Shown here in pieces: positions 18,013 through 27,848 of a stretch of 64,000 nucleotides of DNA. The DNA is from Streptomyces chryseus (GTDB taxonomy: Bacteria; Actinomycetota; Actinomycetes; Streptomycetales; Streptomycetaceae), in NCBI RefSeq assembly GCF_014650755.1, contig NZ_BMVO01000028.1, positions 1-64,000 of the forward strand, given 5' to 3'. Numbering within the stretch: position 1 is the first letter of the stretch; every line of letters begins with the position of its first letter. The position numbers were made by a program, and so were the translations under genes. The notes under the pieces are model-generated. The model was not told the origin of the DNA. It did no database searches and worked only from the letters and a program-made list of their open reading frames with translations.

Positions 18013-21000
18013 ACCGACGCCAGCCGCCGGTGGCGACCGTTCCACGTGTAGTGCAACGTGGCCACTCCGCGTACATGAGGGTCGCGCAGGCACTCGTAGA
18101 TGTGCAAGGACGGGACCTCGGCCCAATTGCCCATCAGACGCTCGCTCGTGAGAACGAAGTCGAGATCCAGATCGACCAGGATGCGGCCCAGGCGTCCGTG
18201 CGTGGGTTCGTCGACCTTGGCGAAGGCGTCGTCCAGGAGGATCAGCCGCGGCGCGTGCGGGGCCGAGTCGGCGAGGCTGGTGAAGTGGGCGGCAGCGGCG
18301 GCGAAGAGCACGAGGTACGAGAGCACGCGCTGCTCTCCCTGGCTCAGGCCGGTGCGGCCGGTCAGCTTCCTTCTGCGCCCGGGGGCGGCGTCCTCGACCA
18401 CGAAGGTGTGGAAGGTGAACCAGGCACGGTAGTCCAGCGCGGTGCGGAGGTGGGCGGTGTAGCCGGCCGACGGATCGGCGCGGCGGGCGTCCTCGATGCG
18501 GCGTTGCAGTACGTCGCGGAGCTGCTCGGTCTGCTCGCGCGTCCGGAGGCTCGACGGGCTGCGCAGCAGTTCGACGGCCACCCGCACGTCGGCGTCCACG
18601 TCCTCGTCGAGCTTCCAGAGCAGTTCCACTCCCAGGCCGTGCGAGGTCCGTACGGTCTTCAGCGTGTCGTTGAGGGCCGCGACCAGGTTGGCCGCCGTGA
18701 TGACCTGCGCGGAGAGGTGGTCGCCGAGCTCGCCGGTCAGGAAGCGCTGGAACACGTCGCTCTCGCGTTCGGTGAGCCGCCCTCTCGCCTCCGTGGCCTC
18801 CACGGCGATCCGCTCGCCCACGACCGCGACGTCGTGCGAACCGTGGTCGTCGAGCAGGCGGCACACCTTGATGCCGTCGCGCTCGTCGAGCTGCGCGTCG
18901 TAGCCGCCCGCCAGTTGATCGCGCAGAGTTGTGTGCCGATTGAGAAGGAGGCCGTCCGATACCTCGTCCTGGGTATGGCCGAGACCCTGATCCACAGCCT
19001 CCGCCAGCGCACGCAGCGCGCGCAGGCGATCGCGTACGTCGGAACCGGGGTCGTCCGGTGCCTGGTCGGGGAGGGACGTACGGTCCAGCCCCGCTCCGTT
19101 GACGACCTCCGGACGGCTGAGAGCACCGCGCAGAGCGCGGCCGGTCTCGATCACGGCCGCCTCCTGGTCCGCCAGTTCCTCGCGTAGACGTTCCTCCTTC
19201 TCCTCCGCCCGCACACGTTGGTCGCGCAGTCCGTCATGGGCACGCTCAGTCGCCGGGATGGCGCCCACGGCGCTCGCGATACGGTCCTTGGCTGCCCGTT
19301 CGTCAGCGAGGATCTTCTCCTCGGACGATCCGACGGCGGCCTCCCGGGTCCGGAGATCCTGCTGGGCGGTGAGTAGTTGCCGGTGGCGAAGCCGGTAGCC
19401 CTCTTCCGCCTCCGTGCGTTTCTCGCGGGCTTGCGCGTACCGCCGGTCGTCCGCCTGACTTCCTCCGAGCCGGGCGACCATACCGTTGACCGCCCTGCGC
19501 AGGTGACCGACGCCGGTGAGCAGGGAGGCCAGCGCAGTGCGTACGCGGTCCAGTGCGACGGCGTCGGTGGGCAGGTCATGGGCGGTCGCGGTGGCGTTGG
19601 CCTCGGAGCGCGTCGAGACGGCCAGAGCGCGGGCCTCCTCTGCTTGGCGCGCCGCATCGACGGCCTTGGCGGCAAGTGCCCGCGACGTCCTCTCCTCCGA
19701 AGCATGCGTGTTCCAGGCATCGGAGAGCCGCTGCGCCCGAGGGAAGTCGCGTTCCGCGAGCGTGAGGGCCCGTCGCCGGGAATCGGCTGCGGCGAGTTCG
19801 GTGCGGGCCCCGGCCAGCCGCCGTTCCGTCTGCCTGAGCCGGTCTTCCAGCTCGGCCAGGGCGCGTCGCCGGGTCTCGGCCCGCACCGCTGCGCCCACGT
19901 ACTCGGCGACGCTCTTGTGGTGCTGCCCTCGGAGGGCTCCCAGCCGCCAGCTTCCGTCGAAGTGGACCGTGCTCGCGGCAGTGGTCCCCGAGGCCTGTGC
20001 GAGCACGATGGCTGACAGCAGGTGCTCCACCTGCTCGGATGTGATGCCACTCTCCGGCTGCGCGACCGGGCACAGGGCTGAGGCGAGAGTCTGCGCCACC
20101 GGCAGCGGTTCGTGGGCCGGGGCCGCATGGAGAAGGGTGTCCCCGGTGAGCGGGTCGAGAAGGGCACCGCCCGTGCCCACCCACGCGTCGAGGATTCCGC
20201 TTGCCTCCAGTGCCGCCTCCAGACCGGCCCGTTCGGCGGAGGTCAGGTGCTCGGCGAAGTCCACCAACCGGTAGAAGGGTGTGCCGTCGGCCGGGTTCCT
20301 TGCCGCGCTGCGGTGGTAGGGGGCCGGAGGCTCGGGGTCCGTACGCCGCTCCCAGGCCCGCCTCTCCTCGGTCAGGCGGTCGATCTCCTCGCCGATTCGG
20401 CTGACGCCGAGCGCCAGGGTGTCGCGGTGCCGGGTGAGGGCGTCCGCGTAGGGCTCCAGAGCCGCGTGTGCCGTCTGCCGCGCGTGGGTGTCGATGCCGA
20501 CCGGGAGCGTGCGGGAGGAGAACGGCGCGTCTGAGTCGGCCGTGCAGGTCACTTCCGCGAGGACGGCATCCAACGGCGGGCACTCAGGCCCCGCTGCGGT
20601 CCGTGTCTCCCGCACCCATACGGCGACGCTGCCGGCGTACCCCCGGCTCTCCTCCGTGACCTTCTGACGGCTGACTTCGAGACGGTCAGCGGCCTCCTCC
20701 GCCTCGCCCTCCAGCCGTTCCCGCTCCCCGTCGGCCCGCACCGCGCTGCTACGCGCCCCGTCGGCCCGCGAGGAGAGGCGGGCCACCTCCTGGACCATCC
20801 GCTGCCGGTTCCGTACGACGGTCTCGGCGGCTCCCAGCTGCCCCTGCCAGGACCGCAGCCCGGCCTCCGTCGTCGCCGTGTCCACGCGCACCACCGGTCG
20901 GTGCCGTACGGTCTGCGGTTCCCCGTCCGGGCTGGTCAGCTCCGTCTGTGTCGACGGGGAATGGACCGTACGCGGCAGGGCGACCGCGTCGCCGAGATGT

Positions 21001-22256
21001 CCGGCGGGAAGCCCCGCCCTCTCCGCCTGGACCAGCAGTTCCCGGTGCTCGGTGGCCAGTTCGGTGAGTCGGGCGCCCACGTCCTCGACGCCCTCCTCCA
21101 GCCGCTCGGCCGCGCTCTCCTCCGCTTCGTGCGCGCCGCGCAACGCGGCGAAGGCGGTCATGGCCGTGGTGTGCAGGGCCTCCACCGTGCTGCGGCGCTC
21201 CGACAGCTCGCGCAGGCTGCGGTAGGCGTGGCTGTCGTGCAGAGCGGCAAGTTCCGTCCGGGCGGACTCCTCCTCCTCGCGGAGGATTCTCAGCCCCTCC
21301 TCCGATTCCTTCTCGCGCTCCTTCAGGGCGCTCGTGTGCTGCGCGGCGTCCCCGGCGTTCCGGCGGCGCTCGGAGAGGGTGTCCAGTTCCCGGCTCACGT
21401 CCCGGGCCGAGGAGCGCAGGACCCCGGCGAGGTAGCGGCGGTAGTCGGCGAGGAAGGTGCGCAGGGCCGCGTCGGTACGTTCCAGGCGCCCCAGTTCAGC
21501 CCGCACGGTGTCCAGATCGTGGAGGTTGCGCGCTACCTTCTCGATCACGTCCTCGTCGAGTCCGGGCAGGGTCTCCCTCAGCAGTACGGCCAGACCGCCG
21601 TGCTCGATGCGGTCCCCGACGGTCGGGCGGCGCAGCCGGTGCAGGAGCTGGGTGAGGTTGCGGTAGCGCGTCGCGTCCGTGATCCCGAAGAGGTCCCGGG
21701 CCACGCGGGCACGGTGCTCGACCGCTCGGTCCGTCGTGTTGCCGGAGCCGACGATCTCCTTGAGCCGGTCGACGGCAAGGGGTTTGCCTGCCTCGACCAG
21801 GTGCAGGCCCTCGCCGACGCGCAGCGGGGTGACGAAGAAGGTCGGCACTGCCTTCTGCGCCGACTTCGAGGCACGGACAGCGGCGCCGAGCGTCAGATAG
21901 CGGTGGTCGCCGGCCTCGTCCGTCCCCCGGAACTCCACCCACAGATAGCCGAGGCGGTTGGTCTGCTCGAAGCCGTCCAGCATCAGCCAGGCGAGCGTCG
22001 TCCGCCCGGTGCCGGTGGCATCGAGGGCCCGGGAGTCGCCGTCCAGGAGGTACGGGAGCAGCATCTCCAGGGCCTTGGACTTGCCCGCCCCGTTCTTGCC
22101 GCGCAGCAGCAGCCGCCCGTCACCGAAGGCGAACTCCTGCTCGTCGTACTGCCAGACGTTCTGGATGCCCGCCCGGTGCAGCCGGAAGCGGGTGCTCGAC
22201 GTCGGCGCGTGACCTGCACGCGGAAGCGGAACGAGACCACGGGCATCGGCGGTCAT
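18009..22256 (-). CDS. jetC: Wadjet SMC-like ATPase JetC (TIGR02680)
   Basis: A 1415-residue SMC/MukB-like ATPase. Walker A is GKNGAGKS at residues 53-60. Two long coiled-coil arms (about 260-500 and 750-1130, very rich in Glu, Arg and Ala) flank a hinge. Near the C-terminus come the signature LSQGEQ (about 1304) and Walker B LILLDDAF (about 1338). The protein forms the loop-extruding motor with JetA and JetB that recognises plasmid-sized circles. ATG at 22256 overlaps the jetB stop. Length and motif order are as expected and there is no frameshift in more than 4 kb, in contrast to the many broken genes around it. Confidence 0.93.
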   Translation of the reverse strand: MTADARGLVPLPRAGHAPTSSTRFRLHRAGIQNVWQYDEQEFAFGDGRLLLRGKNGAGKSKALEMLLPYLLDGDSRALDATGTGRTTLAWLMLDGFEQTNRLGYLWVEFRGTDEAGDHRYLTLGAAVRASKSAQKAVPTFFVTPLRVGEGLHLVEAGKPLAVDRLKEIVGSGNTTDRAVEHRARVARDLFGITDATRYRNLTQLLHRLRRPTVGDRIEHGGLAVLLRETLPGLDEDVIEKVARNLHDLDTVRAELGRLERTDAALRTFLADYRRYLAGVLRSSARDVSRELDTLSERRRNAGDAAQHTSALKEREKESEEGLRILREEEESARTELAALHDSHAYRSLRELSERRSTVEALHTTAMTAFAALRGAHEAEESAAERLEEGVEDVGARLTELATEHRELLVQAERAGLPAGHLGDAVALPRTVHSPSTQTELTSPDGEPQTVRHRPVVRVDTATTEAGLRSWQGQLGAAETVVRNRQRMVQEVARLSSRADGARSSAVRADGERERLEGEAEEAADRLEVSRQKVTEESRGYAGSVAVWVRETRTAAGPECPPLDAVLAEVTCTADSDAPFSSRTLPVGIDTHARQTAHAALEPYADALTRHRDTLALGVSRIGEEIDRLTEERRAWERRTDPEPPAPYHRSAARNPADGTPFYRLVDFAEHLTSAERAGLEAALEASGILDAWVGTGGALLDPLTGDTLLHAAPAHEPLPVAQTLASALCPVAQPESGITSEQVEHLLSAIVLAQASGTTAASTVHFDGSWRLGALRGQHHKSVAEYVGAAVRAETRRRALAELEDRLRQTERRLAGARTELAAADSRRRALTLAERDFPRAQRLSDAWNTHASEERTSRALAAKAVDAARQAEEARALAVSTRSEANATATAHDLPTDAVALDRVRTALASLLTGVGHLRRAVNGMVARLGGSQADDRRYAQAREKRTEAEEGYRLRHRQLLTAQQDLRTREAAVGSSEEKILADERAAKDRIASAVGAIPATERAHDGLRDQRVRAEEKEERLREELADQEAAVIETGRALRGALSRPEVVNGAGLDRTSLPDQAPDDPGSDVRDRLRALRALAEAVDQGLGHTQDEVSDGLLLNRHTTLRDQLAGGYDAQLDERDGIKVCRLLDDHGSHDVAVVGERIAVEATEARGRLTERESDVFQRFLTGELGDHLSAQVITAANLVAALNDTLKTVRTSHGLGVELLWKLDEDVDADVRVAVELLRSPSSLRTREQTEQLRDVLQRRIEDARRADPSAGYTAHLRTALDYRAWFTFHTFVVEDAAPGRRRKLTGRTGLSQGEQRVLSYLVLFAAAAAHFTSLADSAPHAPRLILLDDAFAKVDEPTHGRLGRILVDLDLDFVLTSERLMGNWAEVPSLHIYECLRDPHVRGVATLHYTWNGRHRRLASV

Positions 22257-23581
22257 AGCGGCAACTCCTGCTGTGCAGCGGTGGAATCGGGCCGCCCGCC
22301 GGCTGTCCGCACGGTGACGCGGGTGGCGTATCGGGCTGCCGAGGCGAGCAGGACCCAGCCCTCGCCGCCACTGGGCCTGGCCGCACGGACGTCGGTGACC
22401 TGGCGGCCTTCCGGCAGCTCTCCGGCGTACTCCTCCGGCAACCCCTCGCCCTCGGATCGAAGCGGGCCGGCAGGGCCGATCAAGCGCATACGGGAGAGCA
22501 GGTCCAGCACGGCTTCGCGCAGGGCATCAGGGTCTTCGAGGTAACCGCGCTGCCAGTTACTGCGCTGCCCGTACTCGGCGACCAGCTCGGCCAGCAGCTC
22601 ATCCACCACACCGTCCGGAACGGCGACCCCGACGACGAGGACGCCTCCGGTCGCGGGATGTCCGGGCTCGGCCGGGCGGAGCCGCTCCACCAGTCGTTCC
22701 ACCAGCAGCAACGCGGCCTGGGCGACGGTCCCCGTCCCGGGCAGGTGTAGATCGGTCAGCTCCTCCTCGGGGTCAACCAGGGCCACTCCCTCGGCCCGGA
22801 TCTCCGTCTCCAGGCCCAGGAGTTCGAGGAACGCCTGCGCCTCCCGGCGCTGGCGGGTGCGGAGCCAGTCGCGTTCGGTGTCGGTCAGTTCGTCGAGATG
22901 GACGACAGGGGTCTCGACGAGCATCCGGCGCACGTAGGTACGAGGCCCTCCGAACCCCGGGTCCGCCGCCCGCCGGACCAGGTCGGCGCCGTCCCGCGAC
23001 AGGGCGAGCGGTCCGGCCACGATGACGCGGGCGAGCTCCCGGTCGACCGTGATCAGCGCCTCTCCGTCGTCCTCCTGGGCGATGACGCCCACGTGGCCGT
23101 GGGTCTCGACCAGGACGCCCCACTCGACGAGCTGCCGCAGAGCCGCGACCAGCGTGCGCTTCCCGGCCGCCCGGCCGGTCTCCTCCAGCTCGACGTCCGC
23201 GTCGGCCGCCGCGGCCCGGATGTCGGCGACGAGCTGCGACAGCAGCATCTGCTCTGGCGCGGTGACCAGCACCGACAGAGCCAGCGCCAGGCAGGCGTAG
23301 GTATGCGGGGTGAAGGCTGTGCCGGTGGATCGCACGAGCCGGTGCCCCGACCGGGCTCCGAGCCCGGCCTTGAACAGCCGGGCGTAGGAGCTGTCGACCA
23401 GGAGGCGGTAGCCGAGCACCTGCTGGAAGCGCCCGCTCAGCCAGTCGGCGTGCCTCCGGACGAGGGGGAAAAGATCGGCGTGCGGGCCGTCCGACGTGAC
23501 CAGTGGGTGGGCGAGCAACAGCCTTGCCGCAGTGCGGCGTTCGGTTGCCAGAGCCACGTCATGGGCGGAGGGAAGCGTCAC
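22253..23581 (-). CDS. jetB: Wadjet component JetB (DUF2398, TIGR02678)
   Basis: A 442-residue winged-helix (kite-type) subunit that bridges the kleisin JetA and the SMC JetC. It begins MTLPSAHDVALATERRTAAR and contains the family segment LWSGRFQ..LGYRLLVDSSYARLFKAG (here residues about 48-75), then TPHTYACLALALSVLV and VEWGVLVETHGHVGVI. GTG at 23581 overlaps jetA by four bases. It is assigned from order and recognisable blocks. Confidence 0.88.
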   Translation of the reverse strand: MTLPSAHDVALATERRTAARLLLAHPLVTSDGPHADLFPLVRRHADWLSGRFQQVLGYRLLVDSSYARLFKAGLGARSGHRLVRSTGTAFTPHTYACLALALSVLVTAPEQMLLSQLVADIRAAAADADVELEETGRAAGKRTLVAALRQLVEWGVLVETHGHVGVIAQEDDGEALITVDRELARVIVAGPLALSRDGADLVRRAADPGFGGPRTYVRRMLVETPVVHLDELTDTERDWLRTRQRREAQAFLELLGLETEIRAEGVALVDPEEELTDLHLPGTGTVAQAALLLVERLVERLRPAEPGHPATGGVLVVGVAVPDGVVDELLAELVAEYGQRSNWQRGYLEDPDALREAVLDLLSRMRLIGPAGPLRSEGEGLPEEYAGELPEGRQVTDVRAARPSGGEGWVLLASAARYATRVTVRTAGGRPDSTAAQQELPL

Positions 23582-25293
23582 GACACGCTCATCTCCACCC
23601 CTTCGGCGTGCGCGCCGCGCGACCGCGGGAGAGGCGCTTCGCTCCCCGTCGGCTCCACTTCACCCGCCCCACCGTCCGCCGTGACAGCCGTCCTGTGGAC
23701 GACCAGCTCCAGGTCGTCCAGCACCAGGTCCCCATCGGCCGAGCGGAGAAGCGTGCGCGCCCCCGCCGTACGGTGCACGGTGAGCCGGACGCCAAGATCG
23801 GCGTCCTCACTCCACGCCGCGTCCAGACCGAAGCCCGGCACCTTCTCCGCGCCCGCCTCGGCGCGTCGCCTGAGCTGCGCGTTCCCGAGCGCCGTGGCCA
23901 GCAGTTCCAGGAGCAGGCTGAGCGCCGCCGAAGTGAGCCGTACGCCGTCGAAACGGCCGGACGCGCTGCACAGCTCGTCTGCCGCCGCACTTCTGTCCGC
24001 GGCCCGCTGACGCGCCGCCTCCCGCAGCCGTTCCTTCTGCGCGGAATGGTCCTCCACCGATGCCGTCCGGCCTCGCTGGGCGCGGCTGCCCCTCTCGCGC
24101 AGCGCGACCGGCACCTCGACCACCGGGCCGGTCCACCAGCTGGTGTAGGCGGGCACCACCTCATCGGCGGTGGGCGGTATGCCCAGGTGGCGAGCGCCGT
24201 ACAGGCCGAAGGCGGCGACGGCGATGTCGTGCGCGTCCTGAGGCGCGGCTTCGTCGAACCACCGGGCCAGCCGCAGCAGGTCCCGGCGCCGCGACATCTC
24301 CCCGGTGGCCGAGCGCAGCATCCGCTTTGCGTTGGCCAGCAGCGACTGGAGGGCCCGCAGGGTGGCGTCGCGCAGCTGGTCGACCTGGCTGCCCTGCCCA
24401 TCGGTGTCCCGGAACCAGCCGCGCAGCCCCTCCCAGTCCGCGAGCTCGCGACCCCGGCTGCGCTGTACGCGGTTCTCCGCGCGGCCCCCGCTCTGCGCCG
24501 GCAGCCCGGCGAGCCCTTGGGCGTGGGTGTCCAGCCGGTCCAGCAGGGCCGGGAGGTGGGGCCAGAGCGCGTCCAAGGCTGCCGAGATGCGGGGGGCGCG
24601 GAAGGACACGTCCTCCGTGATTGCCTCGACGTAGTCCAGGAGGAGTTCCTTGAAGCCCTGGTACTCGACGCTGTCCAGGTCGTACCGGGCGAGCACCTGG
24701 CCGAGGTAGGCGTAGAAGTCCCGGACGGAGTCCGCGAACCCGGCGAACTGCACGAACAACGTGCTGACCCGCTCCAGCCCGTCCTGCGGGGCGAGTCCGC
24801 CCGGCGCGGCGACCAGCTCGGCCAGCTCCCGGAGCCCCCGCTCGACCAGGGCGAGCAGTTCGTTGCTCACCTCACGGGCGGCGTCGGCCTCGGCCAGCAC
24901 CCCGTCGGCGTCCCGCTGGACGCGCTCGCCCAGCCGCGACAGCTGGTAGCGAGCGCGGGAACGCTGGTACTCGGTGATGCTGGACGCCTTCACGGTGTGA
25001 CTGCCGCGCAGCAGGTTTCCCCACTTCACCAACTGCTCCAGCCGCCCCGTGAGTGTGTCGGCGTCGAGTCCGGCGGCAGACCCGCCGGACTCACGCAGCT
25101 TGGCCATGACATCGGGGACGGCCAGGTCAGCCAGGAGCGTCCCGCAGAAGACCCGCATGATCGCGAGGTACTCCAGCCGCTCCGGCGCACTGAGGTACGC
25201 GTATGCGTCCAGGCGGCGGCGCGTTTCGTCGGCGTTGGGTGCCGAAGGCGCGTAGCCGGATTCCGGCTGCGTGCCAGGCGCGGGTTCCTCCAT
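23578..25293 (-). CDS. jetA: Wadjet kleisin-like JetA (DUF2397, TIGR02677), first gene of the operon
   Basis: A 571-residue protein. The N-terminal part LDAYAYLSAPERLEYLAIMR and KWGNLLRGSHTVKASSITEY, with YQRSRARYQLS, is the DUF2397 signature. A long helical middle and a C-terminal winged helix (ALSLLLELLATALGNAQLRR) follow, as in kleisins/MukF. It is the top of a tightly coupled four-gene transcript. No ribosome site precedes the ATG, but TAACCT lies seven bases ahead and fits a TANNNT -10 element, so the message may be leaderless. This DUF2397-2398-2399 set is, to my memory, Wadjet type II. Confidence 0.9.
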   Translation of the reverse strand: MEEPAPGTQPESGYAPSAPNADETRRRLDAYAYLSAPERLEYLAIMRVFCGTLLADLAVPDVMAKLRESGGSAAGLDADTLTGRLEQLVKWGNLLRGSHTVKASSITEYQRSRARYQLSRLGERVQRDADGVLAEADAAREVSNELLALVERGLRELAELVAAPGGLAPQDGLERVSTLFVQFAGFADSVRDFYAYLGQVLARYDLDSVEYQGFKELLLDYVEAITEDVSFRAPRISAALDALWPHLPALLDRLDTHAQGLAGLPAQSGGRAENRVQRSRGRELADWEGLRGWFRDTDGQGSQVDQLRDATLRALQSLLANAKRMLRSATGEMSRRRDLLRLARWFDEAAPQDAHDIAVAAFGLYGARHLGIPPTADEVVPAYTSWWTGPVVEVPVALRERGSRAQRGRTASVEDHSAQKERLREAARQRAADRSAAADELCSASGRFDGVRLTSAALSLLLELLATALGNAQLRRRAEAGAEKVPGFGLDAAWSEDADLGVRLTVHRTAGARTLLRSADGDLVLDDLELVVHRTAVTADGGAGEVEPTGSEAPLPRSRGAHAEGVEMSVS

Positions 25294-25469
25294 GTCTGCG
25301 AGGTTACGTGGAGGACCCGGCAGAGGATGCGGGGTGGCCGAAATTGGTTTAGGAGGCTGCTACGGGGTGGCTCGGCTCGCGTTCGCCATCCTGCTGGGCG
25401 GCGTGAACGTGCCTGTGCTGCTCCTTGCATTCGTTTCTCCGTGGCCGATTCGCTGCTCTCACGTGGTCA

Positions 25470-26090
25470 CCGAGGCCGTGCGAGGGAGACAGACGAGTTC
25501 ACGGCCCGTCATCCAGGCTTCTCCGACAGCAACGACCCCTGGACGCCGCTCAGAAAGACTCGCCCATGGCGCCCATCGAATCCGGCGACGACTCGAACTG
25601 GATCTACGCGGAGCATCCCGGCAGTCATCACCCAGTCGGTACGGGCGTGCTCCTCGCCCTTGATGGAGTGCTGGCCGTGTCAGGGAGGCGGCGCATCGCC
25701 GCCTCCAGGGCGACATGGGCCGTGTGGAGCAGGTGCCGATGTTCTGGAGTTCGATCAGCCGGACGGTGACAGGCAGGTCACGGGCGAGCTCGGCGACGGC
25801 GAAAGCGTCATCCAGGTGGTGCGCTGGAGAAAGCAGTTGATCTTCACGCACAGGCCGAGGGCGAGGGCGGCATCGAGGGTGCGCCGGGTAATGCGCGGGT
25901 CGCCGCCGCCCATGATCTCGGCAGACCGGTCGGGGGCGAGGCTGTGCAGGCTGAGGTTGAGGTACGTCAGGCCGGCGCGGTGGGGCTTTCGACGCTCAGG
26001 CCGCGGCGCAGGTTGCCGTGGCTGGTCATGCCGATCGCGGCGTCGGGCCCGAGGCCGCCCGCCGCGCCAGCGATGCTGCCCCGCCGTCGT
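25470..26090 (-). pseudogene. Broken MoaA-like radical-SAM gene
   Basis: Three minus-strand frames in succession give parts of one protein: AIGMTSHGNLRRGL, then LTYLNLSLHSLAPDRSAEIM with TRRTLDAALALGLCVKINC, then LDDAFAVAELARDLPVTVRL with IELQNIGT. This order matches the middle of MoaA-type radical-SAM enzymes. The N-terminal CxxxCxxC cluster site is not found, and at least two frameshifts are present. Confidence 0.55.
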
Positions 26091-26676
26091 CCGAGCATAC
26101 GTACTGTCGCGGCTCGCCTACGCGTACGCAGCCGCCGGTCGTGACAACGACTTCGCCCACACCTGCGGGGCCGCCCGCGAACTGATCGCCAGCCGGGATG
26201 GCGGCCAAGAAGAGCCACGCTGGATGTACTTCCTCACCGGCAACCACCTGGACTGCCAAGCCGGTTACGGCCTCATCCAGAAGGGCCGCGCCCAGCTGAA
26301 AGCGGACGGCGGCACGAGGGGCCGGCGGTTCCTCGCCCAGGGAGCGGAGTTGCTCCGGTCCGGGGCGTACGACGTCCCGCGCGGCGACCCCAGCCAGCGC
26401 AGAGCCATGTTCGAAGGGGCCTGGCTGGCCTTGGGCCACAGCGCCCACGGTGATCTGGAGGCCGCCTGCGAAGTCGGCCGGATCGTTGCTGACCGCCTCG
26501 ACCTCGTGTGCTCGCCTCGCAGCGCGGCCCTGCTCCACCAGCTCGCCGCAGACCTGCGCCGCCGACCTGCGCCGCCGACAGCGCAACGCGCACGTGCGCA
26601 GCTTCTTGCCGGCCCTGGAGCACGCCCTCGCCGAACACGCCCTGTCGACGCCACCTGGCCGTTGGGGTCGGGATCA
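26087..26676 (+). pseudogene. C-terminal remnant of an XRE/TPR-type regulator
   Basis: Reads VLSRLAYAYAAAGRDNDFAH, WMYFLTGNHLDCQAGYGLIQ, then LALGHSAHGDLEAACEVGRI, which has the helical-repeat look of TPR regulators common in Streptomyces. The N-terminal HTH is missing. At 26555-26580 a 13-bp unit (GACCTGCGCCGCC) is duplicated in tandem and shifts the frame. In the next frame the protein continues RQRNAHVRSFLPALEHALAE. The duplication is a visible inactivating lesion. Confidence 0.6.
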
Positions 26677-27263
26677 TGACCGCAGGGGAGCGCGTTGTCG
26701 TTGTCGGGGCTGGGGTGGCGGGGCTCACCACCGCCGTCGTTCCCGCCGAGGCCGGAGCCTCAGTGCACGTGATGGCCGAGCAGGCGCCTGGCGTTACGTC
26801 GCTGGCGGCTGGGGCGATGTGGGGGTCCTACCTGGTCGAGCCGAAGAACAAGGTCCTGACCTTCGGCCCGTCCGCGGCCAACACGTCGTCGTCACTAACC
26901 CGGGGCTGACCGAGTTCTTCTCCGCGGACACCGGTCTCTCACCGGATCTGCTGTGCTTCTACCCCCACGGTGACACCGTCGTTCTGGGCGGCACTGCGAT
27001 CGACGGCGAAGGCGACCTCGCCCCCGACGACAAGGCGGCGGCCAACGTCTTGGCCCGCTGTGCCGAGGTCGAACCCCGTCTCGCCGAGGCCCGCGTCCTT
27101 GAGCCGGATCGGCGCCCGGCCGAGCCGCTCCGCAGTCCGCGTGGAGGTCGAGCGTCGGGCGGATGGCACCGTGATCGTGCACAACTACGGGCACGGCGGC
27201 GCTGGCGTCACGCTGTCGTGGGGATGCGCCGAGAAAGCTCGGAAGCTGCTTGACCCGAAGTGA
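26676..27263 (+). pseudogene. Broken FAD-dependent D-amino-acid-oxidase-like gene
   Basis: Starts MTAGERVVVVGAGVAGLTTA (dinucleotide-binding GxGxxG), then LAAGAMWGSYLVEP. A large middle part is missing. Later pieces QHVVVTNPGLTEFFSADTGL, FYPHGDTVVLGGTAIDGEGD and the C-terminal HNYGHGGAGVTLSWGCAEKA are typical of DAO-family enzymes. There are at least two frame changes plus an internal deletion. Order TPR regulator then oxidoreductase is a known Streptomyces pairing, so both genes probably decayed together. Confidence 0.65.
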
Positions 27264-27432
27264 CCTCAGGTCTCGGGTAGATGCATCTCGCGCGCCTTCC
27301 AGCGCCCTTGAAGCAGCAGAACGCGGTGGAACGACCGGTCATTGCCGCAGCCGTCGTCCTGCCCTGCGAGGGTAGTAGTCACGATCTCGGCGGAGCTGGT
27401 GGATCCTCGCTTCCCCCGCCTTACGTGATCAT

Positions 27433-27774
27433 TCATGGCGTTTCCACCGCGCTTGTAGCCGCCCACAACCGGCCGCCGACCTGGGCCACCACCTCGTCCA
27501 CGACGGCCACGAGGGGCTCTATCCGCCCGTCCAACACCTCGCGTAGGCCAAGGCGCAGGCGCGCTGAGCCCCGGTGCCGCTGTCTCAAGGCGGCGTGCCA
27601 GCCACTTCCGCCTCCACCCCAAGAGCCGCTGATGGTGAACGCCAATTCACCGGTCCCTCGTACCAGTTCGGTGGCGATGAACAACCGCTCGCTCTGGTCG
27701 GTGCTCCCTGCGAGGTCGTCGAGCAGGTCGGTGATCGCGTAGCGGCAGTCATCGATCTCTTCAGTCGACGCCAT
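27433..27774 (-). CDS. Hypothetical small protein
   Basis: A 113-residue protein, ATG at 27774 with GCAGGA seven bases upstream. It is acidic and helical in its first half (STEEIDDCRYAITDLLDDLA, RLFIATELVRGTGELAFTI), followed by a Gly loop and LRLGLREVLDGRIEPLVAVV. No family is recognised. The good ribosome site and codon use suggest it is real. It is the only intact-looking gene between the Wadjet operon and the right-hand repeat. Confidence 0.5.
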   Translation of the reverse strand: MASTEEIDDCRYAITDLLDDLAGSTDQSERLFIATELVRGTGELAFTISGSWGGGGSGWHAALRQRHRGSARLRLGLREVLDGRIEPLVAVVDEVVAQVGGRLWAATSAVETP

Positions 27775-27805
27775 GGGCGGTCCTGCGGCGGCCAGCTTCC
27801 GGGGC

Positions 27806-27848
27806 TTGGGGAGCAAGTCGGCTCCCAGTCGGCTCCCAGTCGGCTCCC
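27806..27848. repeat. Right-flank copy of the hairpin repeat, followed by 11-bp tandem copies
   Basis: 27806-27827 matches 16658-16679 at 20 of 22 positions. From 27816 the 11-bp unit AGTCGGCTCCC is repeated three times in a row (27816-27826, 27827-27837, 27838-27848). It lies in front of two divergent genes. Confidence 0.6.

Noticed and set aside
18100..24600. Long open frames on the plus strand across the Wadjet operon, one of more than 1000 codons
   Set aside because: They are antisense shadows created by high GC in the third position of jetA-jetD. They have no ribosome sites and low-complexity Arg/Pro/Gly composition.
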